From Mucilaginibacter sp. dw_454 (GTDB lineage: Bacteria; Bacteroidota; Bacteroidia; Sphingobacteriales; Sphingobacteriaceae): a DNA stretch of 64,000 nt. The translations under genes were made by a program, and so were the position numbers. The notes beneath the pieces are model-generated. The model saw only the letters and a program-made list of their open reading frames with translations, had not been told where the DNA came from and did not search any database. The stretch spans positions 620,001 through 684,000 of the forward strand of contig NZ_JAAVVB010000001.1 of assembly GCF_018449775.1 (NCBI RefSeq), in the 5' to 3' direction. Positions 16,696 to 27,675 of this stretch are shown here, piece by piece. The stretch's first letter is position 1. The number at the start of each line of letters is the position of its first letter.

Positions 16696-19524
16696 TTGAA
16701 ATTCGTCAACTTAATTTTTCTATTTGCACTTATATTGATAGTAAACCTGATTGCCTTTGCTCATAAAGGTAGGGTTACGATATTTAAATCTGCCGCGGAC
16801 ACTATTATACAACTCGACTCAACAGATAAATTTCCGCGAATTACCGCTAAATTAAAGAAATCTAAGCGAAATTCTACCTCAAAAAACGATACGATACCAA
16901 AAGTTATTGCAAATGACACTTCAAAAAGAGGTAATCTGACAGTGGGAAGAGATACTTCTAAACGGGGCGCCATTTTAGATACCTCCAAAAATAAATCTAC
17001 CTTAGATAATGAGGTTAAAGAAATAGCCGACTCAAGCTTTAATGATACCAAAACACAAATAAGCTACCGGATAGGCAATGCACGCGTTACCTATGGTAAT
17101 TTTGAGCTGGATGCTGAATATATTCGTATTGATCGTAAAAACCACCTGATATTTGCCAGCGGCATGCCCGATAAAAGAACCGGGCGTTATATAGGCCGGC
17201 CGATATCTAAACAGGGTAAAGAATCGCCCATTACATCCGACTCGCTGTATTTTAACTACGAAACAAAAAAAGGACATATTTATAATCCATTTTCTGAGCA
17301 AGATGGTAACTATATCTCGCACGGTGAGGCAAAGAAATTGAATGACGATGAAGTTGCTTATCATAACGTTATTTTTAGCGCCTGCGACAAACCATCAAAA
17401 GGTGAAACCCCCGATTATGGCATTGTAATAACCCGTGGTATTGGCGAAAAAAAGCGAATTATATCAGGCCCTGCTTATTTGGAGATTGAGGGTATACCGA
17501 TACCAATTGGCATACCTTTTGGTTTTTTCCCTAAACAAGACACCCGTTCTTCCGGAGTTTTGCTGCCAACTTTTGGTGAAGATGCGACGCTGGGATTTTT
17601 CTTGCGAGACTTTGGTTATTATATAGGTTTAAGCGATTACGCCGATTTAACCAACCTGGGTACTTATTACTCCAACGGATCGTACGAAGTAAGCAGCGCG
17701 CTTAACTACATGAGCCGGTATAAATATAACGGAGCTTTAACGTTAAGCTACAGCTCGCACAACTACGGTTTGGCCGGCGACCCGCCGCAAAAAGATTTCC
17801 ATATTGATTGGCAGCACACGCAAAACCCAAATGCCAGCCCGGGCAGTACATTCAGTGCATCAGTAAACGCCGGTACATCAAGCTTTTATCAGAATAACCC
17901 GGCATCAACCGGGTATAACCTGCAACAACTTACCTCAAACGCTTTGCGTTCAAGTATCTCTTATTCAAAAACCTGGGAGGGTACGCCATTTAATATGACT
18001 ACCAGTTTGGATCATAGCCAGGATTTGACGGCAAAAACAGTTTCCCTGCAATTGCCCAATATTAACTTCAGTATGTCCAGCATAAACCCTTTCCAATCGA
18101 AGGACGAGGTTGGTGAGCAAAAATGGTATGAGAAAATTACGTTGGCCTATAACATGACGGCTACCAACCAAATAACCAATGTGCCCGAATCTGAACTCTT
18201 TAAAAGCGAGACACTTACCAAACGTTTACAAAACGGTATACAACACCAGATACCGGTTGGGCTAAGCTTGAACGTGTTTAAATTTTTCCAGTTTAATATG
18301 GGCGCCAATTATACCGAGCGCTGGTATTTTCAATCAATAAGGCAGCATTATGCACGTGCCGACTCATTGGCTACCGACACGGTACCCGGATTTAAAAGGG
18401 TAGGTAATTATAATCTGAGCGCTGGGTTGTCTACCAAGCTTTATGGTACAGTCTATTTTAAAAATAGCCGGTTAATGGCCGTACGTCATGTTATTACACC
18501 CAGCCTTAGCTTTTCGTATGCGCCAGATTATTCTGGGCTTGACAGAAGTTATAATCACTTAATAGTAAGTAACGCCAGCGTGCCATATCCCGTGGTTTAC
18601 TCACGATATTCTTACTTTCAAAATAGTGTTTATGGCGGTCCGCAGGGTGGGCGACAGGCAGGGCTTAACTTAAGCATTGATAACAACCTAGAAGCCAAAT
18701 TTCGGCCTAAAAGTACGGACACCTCGCAAACTCCTAAAAAAGTGCAACTACTGCAAAGCCTAGCTTTTAACACTTTTTACAACTTTGCGGCCGACTCTTT
18801 CAAGTTAACGCCGATAGCTATTTCTGGGCATACGGGCTTATTCAATGACAAAGTTAACGTGAGTTTTGGCGGTTCGTTTGATCCGTATGTAACCAAGGTC
18901 TTTGATTCGGTTTCTGCCGGTCGGGTAACCGCATATAGCCATAAGTTTAACCGTTATACCTGGCAAGACGGTAAAATCCCTAAATTAACCAGTTTTAACT
19001 TCTCGTTAAGTGGTACCTTAAACCCGGCGTCTTTCCATCCAACACCCAATAATACCGACGCAAGCGCATTGCCGGGCTATAATCCTAATTTGCCAAACAC
19101 CTTAAATAACGCCACAGAAGCGCAACGGCAAAGCATGGCATTGCTCAATAGTGATCCGTCGGCGTATATAGACTTTAATATTCCGTGGAACCTGGTGATG
19201 AATTATAACTTTAGCTACACGGATAATTACGTAAACACCAACCACGTAAACACCATAATGCTCAGTGGCGATTTTAGTTTGACGCCGAAATGGAAAATAC
19301 AGTTTAATACCAACTATGATTTGCAGGCAAAACAATTGAGTAGTGCCACATCTTTCGCTATATATCGCGATTTGCATTGTTGGGACCTTTCTGTAAACTG
19401 GGTGCCGTTTGGGTTTTATAAATCGTACAACGTTACACTAAAGGTTAAATCCGCAATTTTGCAGGCGCTCAAATTAACCAAGCGAAGCGATTACACCAGT
19501 AACGCCAGCTTTAATAACTATTAA
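16696..19524 (+). CDS. lptD: LptD-like outer-membrane LPS assembly protein
   Basis: An outer-membrane translocon for LPS insertion. The Bacteroidota form is long (942 residues here). It has a signal segment at 5-22 (LIFLFALILIVNLIAFAH) and a variable Ser/Asp/Lys-rich linker with DTSK repeats (about 45-105). The jellyroll OstA-like domain (about 115-270) carries GNARVTYGNFELDAEYIRID and TSDSLYFNYETKKGHIYNPF. A large beta-barrel reaches the C-terminus. The start is a TTG at 16696. An upstream in-frame stop (16687-16689) and the lack of any early ATG make this the only start that keeps the signal peptide. cinA begins one base after the stop. The divergent amidase and MCE genes strengthen the envelope role. 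Confidence 0.9.
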   Translation: MKFVNLIFLFALILIVNLIAFAHKGRVTIFKSAADTIIQLDSTDKFPRITAKLKKSKRNSTSKNDTIPKVIANDTSKRGNLTVGRDTSKRGAILDTSKNKSTLDNEVKEIADSSFNDTKTQISYRIGNARVTYGNFELDAEYIRIDRKNHLIFASGMPDKRTGRYIGRPISKQGKESPITSDSLYFNYETKKGHIYNPFSEQDGNYISHGEAKKLNDDEVAYHNVIFSACDKPSKGETPDYGIVITRGIGEKKRIISGPAYLEIEGIPIPIGIPFGFFPKQDTRSSGVLLPTFGEDATLGFFLRDFGYYIGLSDYADLTNLGTYYSNGSYEVSSALNYMSRYKYNGALTLSYSSHNYGLAGDPPQKDFHIDWQHTQNPNASPGSTFSASVNAGTSSFYQNNPASTGYNLQQLTSNALRSSISYSKTWEGTPFNMTTSLDHSQDLTAKTVSLQLPNINFSMSSINPFQSKDEVGEQKWYEKITLAYNMTATNQITNVPESELFKSETLTKRLQNGIQHQIPVGLSLNVFKFFQFNMGANYTERWYFQSIRQHYARADSLATDTVPGFKRVGNYNLSAGLSTKLYGTVYFKNSRLMAVRHVITPSLSFSYAPDYSGLDRSYNHLIVSNASVPYPVVYSRYSYFQNSVYGGPQGGRQAGLNLSIDNNLEAKFRPKSTDTSQTPKKVQLLQSLAFNTFYNFAADSFKLTPIAISGHTGLFNDKVNVSFGGSFDPYVTKVFDSVSAGRVTAYSHKFNRYTWQDGKIPKLTSFNFSLSGTLNPASFHPTPNNTDASALPGYNPNLPNTLNNATEAQRQSMALLNSDPSAYIDFNIPWNLVMNYNFSYTDNYVNTNHVNTIMLSGDFSLTPKWKIQFNTNYDLQAKQLSSATSFAIYRDLHCWDLSVNWVPFGFYKSYNVTLKVKSAILQALKLTKRSDYTSNASFNNY

Positions 19525-19525
19525 C

Positions 19526-20773
19526 ATGCTTGCAGAAATTATAACTATAGGCGACGAAATATTAATAGGACAAATTGTTGATACGAACTCGGCATGGATG
19601 GCGCAACAGCTAAACAGTGCCGGTATCCGCGTAAAGCAGATCTCGTCGGTGTCTGACGATAAGCAACATATCCTTACAGCTTTGAAAGAAGCTAAAGGCC
19701 GTGCTGACCTGATCTTTATTACCGGTGGCCTGGGCCCTACAAAAGACGACATTACCAAAAATACCCTGGCCGAATATTTTGGCGTGGGTATGGTAGAAAG
19801 CAAAGAGGCACTGGACAACGTTATGCGCATTTTTGCGAAATACAATCGCCCGATGCTGGACATCAATAAGCTGCAAGCGCAGGTTCCGTCAAACTGTGAA
19901 GTTATAGACAATAAAAATGGCACCGCACCGGGAATGTGGTTTAATGTTGGGGGCAAGATCTATGTATCTATGCCGGGTGTGCCTTTTGAGATGATGTACA
20001 TGATGGAGGAAGTAGTGATCCCCAAGATCAAAACCTTGTTTAAGCTTCCGTTTATCATTCATAAAACTATATTGACGGCGGGCGAGGGCGAATCGTTTCT
20101 GGCTACGCGTATTGAAGATATTGAAGATTCATTGCCTAAACATATCAAGCTTGCTTATTTGCCCAAACTGGGCCAGGTGCGCCTGCGCTTAAGCGGCCAG
20201 GGCGATGATGAAGTTCTGCTCAACAATGAGATTGAACAATATGCTAAAAAGATTGTTAAACGGGTAGGCGAGTTTGTAATTGCCGAAGAAGACATTGCGC
20301 TTGAGAAATCAATACTGAACTTTATGGCTGAGCGTAATCTGACACTCTCGGTAGCCGAAAGTTGTACCGGTGGTTATATTTCGCATTTGTTTACGCAGCA
20401 TCCGGGTTCATCGAAAGTGTTTTTTGGTGGAGCTGTTTCTTACTCGTACGAGTTAAAAGAAAGCATCCTCGATGTAAAAAAAGAGACATTGCAGCAATAT
20501 GGTGCGGTAAGTGAAGAAACCGTAGTTGAGATGGTGGAAGGCGCACTACGCAATTTTAAATCAGATTACGCTATTGCTGTTACCGGTATTGCAGGCCCTG
20601 ATGGCGGGATGCCCGATAAACCTGTCGGCACGGTTTGGATAGCGGCGGCATCGACTCAAAAAACGGTGCGAAAGAAATACACATTCGGCAGCAAGAGGCT
20701 TCAAAACATCGAAAGGAGCGCCTCAGCGGCATTATTTATGTTGAATACTTTACTCAAGGATGTTGAAAAGTAA
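19526..20773 (+). CDS. cinA: CinA: competence/damage-inducible protein with NMN amidase domain
   Basis: A two-domain CinA of 415 residues. The N-terminal MoCF/ADP-ribose pyrophosphatase domain (1-170) starts LAEIITIGDEILIGQIVDTN and contains FITGGLGPTKDD. The C-terminal nicotinamide-nucleotide amidase domain (about 250-410) has SVAESCTGG with the catalytic Ser, the strand GGAVSYS, and VTGIAGPDGG. Known members recycle NMN to NaMN and act in NAD salvage; the competence link comes from other species. It starts one base after the lptD stop (TAACATG), so it is translated from the same message. I see no recA or competence gene nearby. Confidence 0.95.
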   Translation: MLAEIITIGDEILIGQIVDTNSAWMAQQLNSAGIRVKQISSVSDDKQHILTALKEAKGRADLIFITGGLGPTKDDITKNTLAEYFGVGMVESKEALDNVMRIFAKYNRPMLDINKLQAQVPSNCEVIDNKNGTAPGMWFNVGGKIYVSMPGVPFEMMYMMEEVVIPKIKTLFKLPFIIHKTILTAGEGESFLATRIEDIEDSLPKHIKLAYLPKLGQVRLRLSGQGDDEVLLNNEIEQYAKKIVKRVGEFVIAEEDIALEKSILNFMAERNLTLSVAESCTGGYISHLFTQHPGSSKVFFGGAVSYSYELKESILDVKKETLQQYGAVSEETVVEMVEGALRNFKSDYAIAVTGIAGPDGGMPDKPVGTVWIAAASTQKTVRKKYTFGSKRLQNIERSASAALFMLNTLLKDVEK

Positions 20774-20786
20774 ACAGCAGATTATC

Positions 20787-20794
20787 TAATTTTG
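20787..20794 (+). promoter_or_regulatory. -7 element TAATTTTG upstream of the E2 gene
   Basis: It matches TAnnTTTG, 23 bases before the ATG at 20818. A GTTG at 20761-20764 could be a degenerate -33 box. Confidence 0.5.
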
Positions 20795-20817
20795 ACCAAA
20801 GAACTATATTTTAAAGT

Positions 20818-22278
20818 ATGGCTAAATATCAGCTGTTATTGCCAAAGATGGGGGAGAGTGTTGCAGAAGCAACCGTAATTAAATGGATCAAAAATCCAGG
20901 TGATTATATAGAAGCCGACGAAGCGGTAATGGAAATCGCCACTGATAAGGTCGACTCAGAAGTCCCGTCGCCTGTAAACGGCCGATTAGTCGAGCAGCGT
21001 TATAAAGAAAATGATGTAGTTCAGGTTGGCTCAATCATAGCTATTATTGAAACTGATGCTGCTGAAGAAGCCGCACCGGCACCAGCAGCTGTTGTAGCAC
21101 CTGCTCCTGTAGCAGCAAGTATACCGCCCCCTGCGCCAGCACCTGTAAGGCAGCCAGAACCACCACAAATTCCGGGTGTTGATCAGTTAGCTGCAAGATT
21201 GCAAACAACTGCCCCTGTACAAAACAATGATACCAAGGGCGCAGCAAGATTTTACTCGCCTTTAGTTAAGCATATCGCGCAGCAAGAAAATATTACCCAG
21301 GCCGAATTAGATAGTATTCCTGGTAGTGGTGCTGAGGGCAGGTTAACTAAGGACGACCTGTTAGCTTATGTAAAAAAGAGAACAGTCGCTCCCCCAGCTA
21401 CGCCTCAATCAGCACCGGCTCCAAGTCCTGCACCAGGATACCAGAATGGAGCAACCAACGGTACGCAAGCTGCTGCTCCGAAACCGGCACAGCCAGCTGC
21501 ACCAAGACAGGAAGCGCCGAGACCGGGACAAACCAAAATAGAGCATTCAAAACCGTTAACAGCCAGTGGCGTTGACGAAATTATAGAGATGGACCGTATG
21601 CGCCGCTTAATTGCCGAACATATGGTAATGAGCAAGCATACATCGCCGCACGTAACCTCATTTGTTGAGGCTGATGTTACCGCCCTGGTATTGTGGCGCG
21701 AAAAAATAAAAGCCACCTTCGAAAAACGTGAGGGTGAAAAAATAACCTTTACGCCAATATTTATCGAGGCGGTTGTAAAAGCTATAAAAGATTATCCAAT
21801 GATCAACGTATCGGTTAACGGTACACAGATCATCAAAAAAGCTGCTATAAACATCAGCATGGCTACGGCCTTGCCAAATGGTAATTTAATTGTGCCGGTG
21901 ATTAAAAAGGCTGAAGAGCTTAACTTACTGGGTATAACCAAAGCCGTTAACAGCCTGGCTAACAAGGCTCGTACAGGTAAATTGCAACCAGATGATGTTA
22001 AAGACGGAACATTTACCATTACCAACGTTGGTGCCTTTAGTAACCTATCAGGTACCCCGATCATCAACCAGCCACAGGTGGCAATATTAGCGGTGGGTAC
22101 CATCAAGAAAAAGCCTGCTGTGATTGAAACGCCAGAGGGCGATGTGATAGCCATAAGACATATTATGATGATGTCATTATCTTACGATCACAGGGTGGTA
22201 GACGGTGCTTTAGGTGGCTCTTTCCTGAGCCGGATAGCGCATTATCTTGAAAAGTGGGATGCCGACAGGCAGGTTTGA
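20818..22278 (+). CDS. 2-oxoacid dehydrogenase E2 (dihydrolipoamide acyltransferase)
   Basis: The core acyltransferase of a 2-oxoacid dehydrogenase complex, 486 residues. The lipoyl domain (1-78) has the lipoylated Lys in EIATDKVDSEVPS. An Ala/Pro-rich flexible linker (about 82-120) follows, then a peripheral-subunit-binding domain (about 142-185, FYSPLVKHIA...GRLTKDDLL), a second Ala/Pro linker (190-235), and the catalytic domain with the terminal HRVVDG motif (SYDHRVVDGALGG). No E1 or E3 gene adjoins it, so it is a stand-alone locus. The lipoyl and catalytic sequences resemble the branched-chain type rather than pyruvate or succinyl E2s, but the substrate is not certain. It has its own TAnnTTTG element. 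Confidence 0.92.
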   Translation: MAKYQLLLPKMGESVAEATVIKWIKNPGDYIEADEAVMEIATDKVDSEVPSPVNGRLVEQRYKENDVVQVGSIIAIIETDAAEEAAPAPAAVVAPAPVAASIPPPAPAPVRQPEPPQIPGVDQLAARLQTTAPVQNNDTKGAARFYSPLVKHIAQQENITQAELDSIPGSGAEGRLTKDDLLAYVKKRTVAPPATPQSAPAPSPAPGYQNGATNGTQAAAPKPAQPAAPRQEAPRPGQTKIEHSKPLTASGVDEIIEMDRMRRLIAEHMVMSKHTSPHVTSFVEADVTALVLWREKIKATFEKREGEKITFTPIFIEAVVKAIKDYPMINVSVNGTQIIKKAAINISMATALPNGNLIVPVIKKAEELNLLGITKAVNSLANKARTGKLQPDDVKDGTFTITNVGAFSNLSGTPIINQPQVAILAVGTIKKKPAVIETPEGDVIAIRHIMMMSLSYDHRVVDGALGGSFLSRIAHYLEKWDADRQV

Positions 22279-22377
22279 TCAGCCAAAAATCTTCAGTAAA
22301 AATCAAACAAGTATATTCCTTTTGTGGTTTATAAACAGAGGTGGTTTTGTGCTACCCCTAAATAAACTACAAGAACC

Positions 22378-22722
22378 ATGGAAAACTATGAAACCTTAGT
22401 GGATGCCACTAACGATTTGATGAAAAGGGGATATACCGCCAACCTGAGTATGGAAGGCGACACGATCGACGATAAGTCGAAAGATATACACATGACTGCG
22501 GATGATTTCTCTATAGATGAGTTTTATCGCTTCGAGGGCCAAAGCAACCCGGCCGATATGTCGATAGTGTACGCAGTGAGTTCGCCTAAATATGATCTTA
22601 AGGGTATTATTGTAAACGCTTATGGCACTTATGCTAATGACAGCTCATCGGCCATTGAAGCTAAGTTGCATCATTATATGGTGAGTAATAACCTGCATAG
22701 CAGCGATAAACCGCAAGCGTAA
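22378..22722 (+). CDS. Conserved hypothetical small protein (114 aa)
   Basis: A small soluble protein starting MENYETLVDATNDLMKRGY. Similar short Bacteroidota proteins are sometimes labelled phosphoribosylpyrophosphate synthetase, but I see no PRPP-loop or other nucleotide motif, so I treat the label as doubtful. Predicted pattern: an N-terminal helix (4-18), a strand-rich centre (SMEGDTID, FSIDEFYRFEG, SIVYAVSS) and a C-terminal helix (IEAKLHHYM). It stands between the E2 gene and a palindrome, with the convergent HEAT-like gene beyond. Function unknown. Confidence 0.7.
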   Translation: MENYETLVDATNDLMKRGYTANLSMEGDTIDDKSKDIHMTADDFSIDEFYRFEGQSNPADMSIVYAVSSPKYDLKGIIVNAYGTYANDSSSAIEAKLHHYMVSNNLHSSDKPQA

Positions 22723-22738
22723 TTGCTTTATCTCGCAC

Positions 22739-22831
22739 ACGTCATTGCGAACGAGGAACGAGTGCGGCAATCTCTGTACATTAGACCTGTCTGTTGCACA
22801 GAGATTGCCACGCTGTCGCTCGCGATGACGT
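22739..22831. repeat. ACGTCATTGCGAACGAGG imperfect palindrome
   Basis: The left arm (ACGTCATTGCGAACGAGGAACG...GGCAATCTC) pairs imperfectly with the right (GAGATTGCCACGCTG...CGCGATGACGT). It separates two convergent genes, as at 14542 and 7959. Confidence 0.75.
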
Positions 22832-22837
22832 TTTTAA

Positions 22838-23389
22838 TTATCCTAACCCTTTCAACAACTTCTTCCCCCTGGTCTGTATCGCCGCAGACCCATCGCGCAT
22901 TAAAAACTCAATTTGGTTGCGCAGTTCGTCCTTGATCAAATCATGCTGATTTCTTAAATTAAACAAAGCCTCTGCTGAAAATACTTTTACCGCTATTTTA
23001 ATTTTCGGATCTATTAACCACTCAAATAACTGTTCAATCACCGGTTCTATATGAATTTGCTTTAATTGATCTTTAATGATTTTAGGCGCTTTAGGCGACG
23101 TGATATGCATCACAATTTTGGCATAATGCCTTTTTACAGGCGGCCATTTAATATCTGTTAGAGCATTAAACAAATATTCAAGATACGATGCGTAAACTTC
23201 GGGTTGTTGCAGAAATAAATTCTCCAGGATCCAGGCGGCCCTGAAGGCAATAGCTTCGTCTTGATAGTGGGTTATATCGATCAGATCGCGCAGGTTAAAT
23301 TGCTGATCTCTAAGTATTCGGCTTAACTCAATTACTTTTAGTTTACCAAGGGTAGCGCTTATCTGTTTGACGAGTTTGTTCTGATCCAT
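22838..23389 (-). CDS. Helical (HEAT/ARM-like) hypothetical protein
   Basis: 183 residues, all-helical in character, with repeating amphipathic helices of about 35-40 residues: AIAFRAAWILENLFL, VYASYLEYLFNAL, VKRHYAKIVMHI, VEQLFEWLI-like segments and AEALFNLRNQHDL. This is the look of HEAT or ARM repeats, which usually bind proteins. It has no signal peptide or membrane segment and is therefore probably cytoplasmic. It is convergent with 22378 and divergent from the M16 peptidase. I cannot name a family with confidence. Function unknown. Confidence 0.7.
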   Translation of the reverse strand: MDQNKLVKQISATLGKLKVIELSRILRDQQFNLRDLIDITHYQDEAIAFRAAWILENLFLQQPEVYASYLEYLFNALTDIKWPPVKRHYAKIVMHITSPKAPKIIKDQLKQIHIEPVIEQLFEWLIDPKIKIAVKVFSAEALFNLRNQHDLIKDELRNQIEFLMRDGSAAIQTRGKKLLKGLG

Positions 23390-23476
23390 TATTTAAAAAT
23401 AGGGGTTGATATTACGGCGGTCATATCATACAATTTTCAAATTCTTAAAATTAAGCACTAAACATCTAAAAAATTA

Positions 23477-23484
23477 TACATTTG
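23477..23484 (+). promoter_or_regulatory. -7 element TACATTTG upstream of the M16 pair
   Basis: It matches TAnnTTTG, 30 bases before the first M16 ATG, in an AT-rich divergent spacer. No clear -33 TTTG is present. Confidence 0.5.
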
Positions 23485-23514
23485 TTCGCTACAATTTACT
23501 ACTACTAAATATAC

Positions 23515-24762
23515 ATGGTTAAATTCAACCGTTTTACATTAGACAATGGCCTGCGGGTGATTGTCCATGAAGATAACACAACCCCAATGGCCGTACTAAA
23601 CATCCTTTATGATGTTGGCTCGCGCGATGAAAGCCCCGAACAAACCGGTTTTGCGCATTTGTTTGAGCACCTGATGTTCGGCGGCTCGGTAAATGTTCCA
23701 AACTACGACAGCCCGCTGCAACAGGTTGGCGGCGAGAATAACGCCTTTACCAGCAATGATATCACTAACTATTACATCACACTGCCATCGGCCAATTTAG
23801 AGACTGCTTTTTGGTTGGAAAGCGATAGGATGCTCAGTCTGGCTTTTAGTGAAAAAAGCCTGGAGGTGCAACGGAACGTGGTGATAGAAGAGTTTAAGCA
23901 ACGCTACCTGAACCAGCCTTATGGCGATGTTTGGCTGCGTTTGCGCCCCATGGTATTTAAAAAGCATCCTTATCGTTGGGATACTATTGGCAAAACGATT
24001 GAACACATTGCCGATGCTAAGATTGAAGACGTAAAAACGTTCTTTAAAAAGCATTACAACCCACAAAATGCCATTATGGTAGTTGGGGGCGATGTGAAGC
24101 TGGAGCAAGTAAAAGAGTTGGCCCAGAAATGGTTTGGCCCGATACCTGCCGGCGAAAAATATCATCGTAATCTCCCCCAAGAAGATGAGCAGCACGACGA
24201 GCGCCGCGAAACCATAACCGCTAAAGTGCCGGTTAATGACATCTATATCGCCTTGCAAATGCCGGGCAGGCGCGAGAAAGAATTTTATGCCATTGAGTTG
24301 ATGTCTGATATTCTTTCGCGTGGTAATTCGTCGCGCATGTACCGTAGTTTGGTAAAAGATAAGCAATTATTTAGCGAGGTTCACGCCTACGTTTTCGGTA
24401 GCCTGGATAAAGGCATGTTTGTACTTGAAGGTAAGCCAAGCGAAGGCGTATCGGTTGAAGAAGCTGAAGCTGCGTTATGGGCCGAGGTTGAGCAATTAAC
24501 GAGGCAAGAAGTACCCGCTGATGAATTGACCAAAGTGCAGAACAAAACCGAATCGACTATGATATTTTCAGAGATGTCGTTGTTAGACAAGGCCATGAAC
24601 CTGGCGTACTACGAGCTTTTGGGTGATGCCGAATTATTTAATCAGGAAACCGAAAAATTCCTGGCAGTAACACCGGCGGAAATTAAAGGCGAAGCAACCA
24701 AGCTGTTCAGAAAAGATAATTCATCGACATTAATTTACCTTGCAGAACAGACCAATGACTAA
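23515..24762 (+). CDS. M16 family zinc peptidase, catalytic subunit
   Basis: An insulinase-family (M16B) peptidase of 415 residues. The inverted zinc motif HLFEHLMFGG (HxxEH) lies near residue 48, and the third ligand Glu follows in RNVVIEEFKQRY near 123. The second half (about 215-400) is the homologous domain without metal ligands. It pairs with the next gene, whose start overlaps its stop by eight bases. Such pairs work as heterodimers in which one partner supplies zinc and the other the substrate-binding Arg/Tyr. There is no signal peptide, so it is probably cytoplasmic. Substrates are likely to be peptides, perhaps leftover signal peptides, but nothing here shows it. Confidence 0.93.
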   Translation: MVKFNRFTLDNGLRVIVHEDNTTPMAVLNILYDVGSRDESPEQTGFAHLFEHLMFGGSVNVPNYDSPLQQVGGENNAFTSNDITNYYITLPSANLETAFWLESDRMLSLAFSEKSLEVQRNVVIEEFKQRYLNQPYGDVWLRLRPMVFKKHPYRWDTIGKTIEHIADAKIEDVKTFFKKHYNPQNAIMVVGGDVKLEQVKELAQKWFGPIPAGEKYHRNLPQEDEQHDERRETITAKVPVNDIYIALQMPGRREKEFYAIELMSDILSRGNSSRMYRSLVKDKQLFSEVHAYVFGSLDKGMFVLEGKPSEGVSVEEAEAALWAEVEQLTRQEVPADELTKVQNKTESTMIFSEMSLLDKAMNLAYYELLGDAELFNQETEKFLAVTPAEIKGEATKLFRKDNSSTLIYLAEQTND

Positions 24763-26041
24763 TATATTAAATAGGACGGAAGCTCCTGCATCAAAGCAGA
24801 TAGAACATATAAGCCTGATCAGGCCTGATAAAACAACGTTTGCTAATGGCTGTAGCCTTTATACTTTTAATTCTGGCGATCAGGAACTGGTAAGAATTGA
24901 ATGGATCTTTAATAACCTGCGTTTTGATCCGGCGAAGCCGTTATTAAATACCGCGGTTAATACTATGCTTACCGATGGCACCAAAACCTTAACTGCTGCC
25001 GAGATTGCCGATAAAATAGATTTTTACGGCGCATTTTTATCGGTAGAATATGGCCATGAGCAGTCGCAGGTTACCTTGTATTCGCTAACCAAGCATTTAG
25101 ACAAAACCTTGCCGGTAGTCAAGGATATCCTGGTTAATTCTATCTTCCCGCAAAAAGAACTGGATATCTACATCCGCAATCAACAACAAAAATTACAAGT
25201 TGGCCTGCAAAAGAATGATGTTGTGGCGCGTCGCACTTTTAATAAAGCTTTGTATGGTGATAGTATTTACGGTTTAACGCCTGATATTGAAACTTACAAT
25301 TCCGTTAAACGCGAGGACTTATTGGCCCATTACCAGCAAATGTATCAGCCATCAAACTGCACCTTAATTATTGCCGGTAAAGTTGAACAAACAGCTATAG
25401 ATCAGCTTACAAATATCTTTGGGAATGATTGGAGTAACCAGTCAAAAGCGGCAGATACCAGCCAACCAGTAATACACAATGCTACCGAACATTTCTATTT
25501 TATAGAAAAGCCCGACGCGTTGCAATCAGCTATCCGTATGGGTTTGCCGTTCATTAATCGTCAACATCCGGACTTTCCTGCTGTACAAGTATTAAATACG
25601 GTGCTGGGCGGCTATTTTGGCTCAAGGCTGATGAATAACATTCGCGAGGATAAGGGTTATACCTACGGCATTGGTAGTGGCGTTGTTTCATATCGTCAGG
25701 GTGGCGCTTTATTCATCGCTACCGAAGTGGGAGCAGAGGTTTGCAAAGCAGCGACCGTTGAGATTGAAAAAGAGATCAATCTGTTAAAAACAGAATTAGT
25801 GCCGGAAGAAGAACTGAGCTTGGTGCGTAATTACATGATGGGTTCGTTGCTGGGCAGCCTTGAGAACGTATTTTCGCACGCCGATAAATTCAAGAATCTA
25901 TATTTCTCAGGCATGGATTATGATTATTATGATCGTTATACCAATATCATCAAAAATGTAACTGCTAACGACTTATTGAAATTGGCTAATGAGTACTTAA
26001 AATTTGACAAGTTCTATAAGGTTATTGTAGGAAAATATTAG
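24755..26041 (+). CDS. M16 family peptidase, non-catalytic partner
   Basis: The second M16 subunit, about 428 residues. The HxxEH zinc motif is missing at the equivalent place in the first domain, where only LLNTAVNTMLTDGTKTL is found. The Arg/Tyr motif of the substrate-binding half is present (MNNIREDKGYTYGIGSGV, near residue 300), which is the complement expected of a heterodimer partner. The frame is open from a TTG at 24740. I prefer the ATG at 24755, which overlaps the stop of the catalytic gene by eight bases and gives MTNILNRTEAP. The tight overlap implies translational coupling and equal amounts. Confidence 0.92.
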   Translation: MTNILNRTEAPASKQIEHISLIRPDKTTFANGCSLYTFNSGDQELVRIEWIFNNLRFDPAKPLLNTAVNTMLTDGTKTLTAAEIADKIDFYGAFLSVEYGHEQSQVTLYSLTKHLDKTLPVVKDILVNSIFPQKELDIYIRNQQQKLQVGLQKNDVVARRTFNKALYGDSIYGLTPDIETYNSVKREDLLAHYQQMYQPSNCTLIIAGKVEQTAIDQLTNIFGNDWSNQSKAADTSQPVIHNATEHFYFIEKPDALQSAIRMGLPFINRQHPDFPAVQVLNTVLGGYFGSRLMNNIREDKGYTYGIGSGVVSYRQGGALFIATEVGAEVCKAATVEIEKEINLLKTELVPEEELSLVRNYMMGSLLGSLENVFSHADKFKNLYFSGMDYDYYDRYTNIIKNVTANDLLKLANEYLKFDKFYKVIVGKY

Positions 26042-26163
26042 AATTTCGGATTTCGGATTTTCGATTTCGGATTTAACTAACCCAAAATCCGAAATTAATA
26101 ATCATCGCTTTGTAAATCTTGACCAATTCCGAAATCACACTTCCGAAATCCGAAATAAATCAT
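26042..26163. repeat. Heptad array (word ATTTCGG / CCGAAAT), before guaB
   Basis: Left: ATTTCGG, ATTTCGG, ATTTTCG, ATTTCGG, ATTTAAC. Right: TTCCGAA, ATCACAC, TTCCGAA, ATCCGAA, ATAAATC. The period is seven. It fills the spacer from the M16 stop to the TAGCTTTG element of guaB. Confidence 0.88.
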
Positions 26164-26171
26164 TAGCTTTG
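26164..26171 (+). promoter_or_regulatory. -7 element TAGCTTTG upstream of guaB
   Basis: It matches TAnnTTTG, 34 bases before the guaB ATG and directly after the heptad array. Confidence 0.55.
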
Positions 26172-26196
26172 CCCGGCAAATAATACCTCCAAATAA

Positions 26197-27675
<1,479 letters not shown>

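Noticed and set aside
20818..22278. Assignment of E2 to pyruvate or 2-oxoglutarate dehydrogenase
   Set aside because: No E1 or E3 neighbours and sequence alone does not decide the substrate. Left as generic E2.
22378..22722. PRPP synthetase call for the 114-aa protein
   Set aside because: No PRPP loop and far too short. The label used for similar proteins appears unsupported.
22723..22935. 70-codon frame after the 114-aa gene
   Set aside because: It crosses the palindrome at 22739 and runs into the convergent gene. It lacks coding features.
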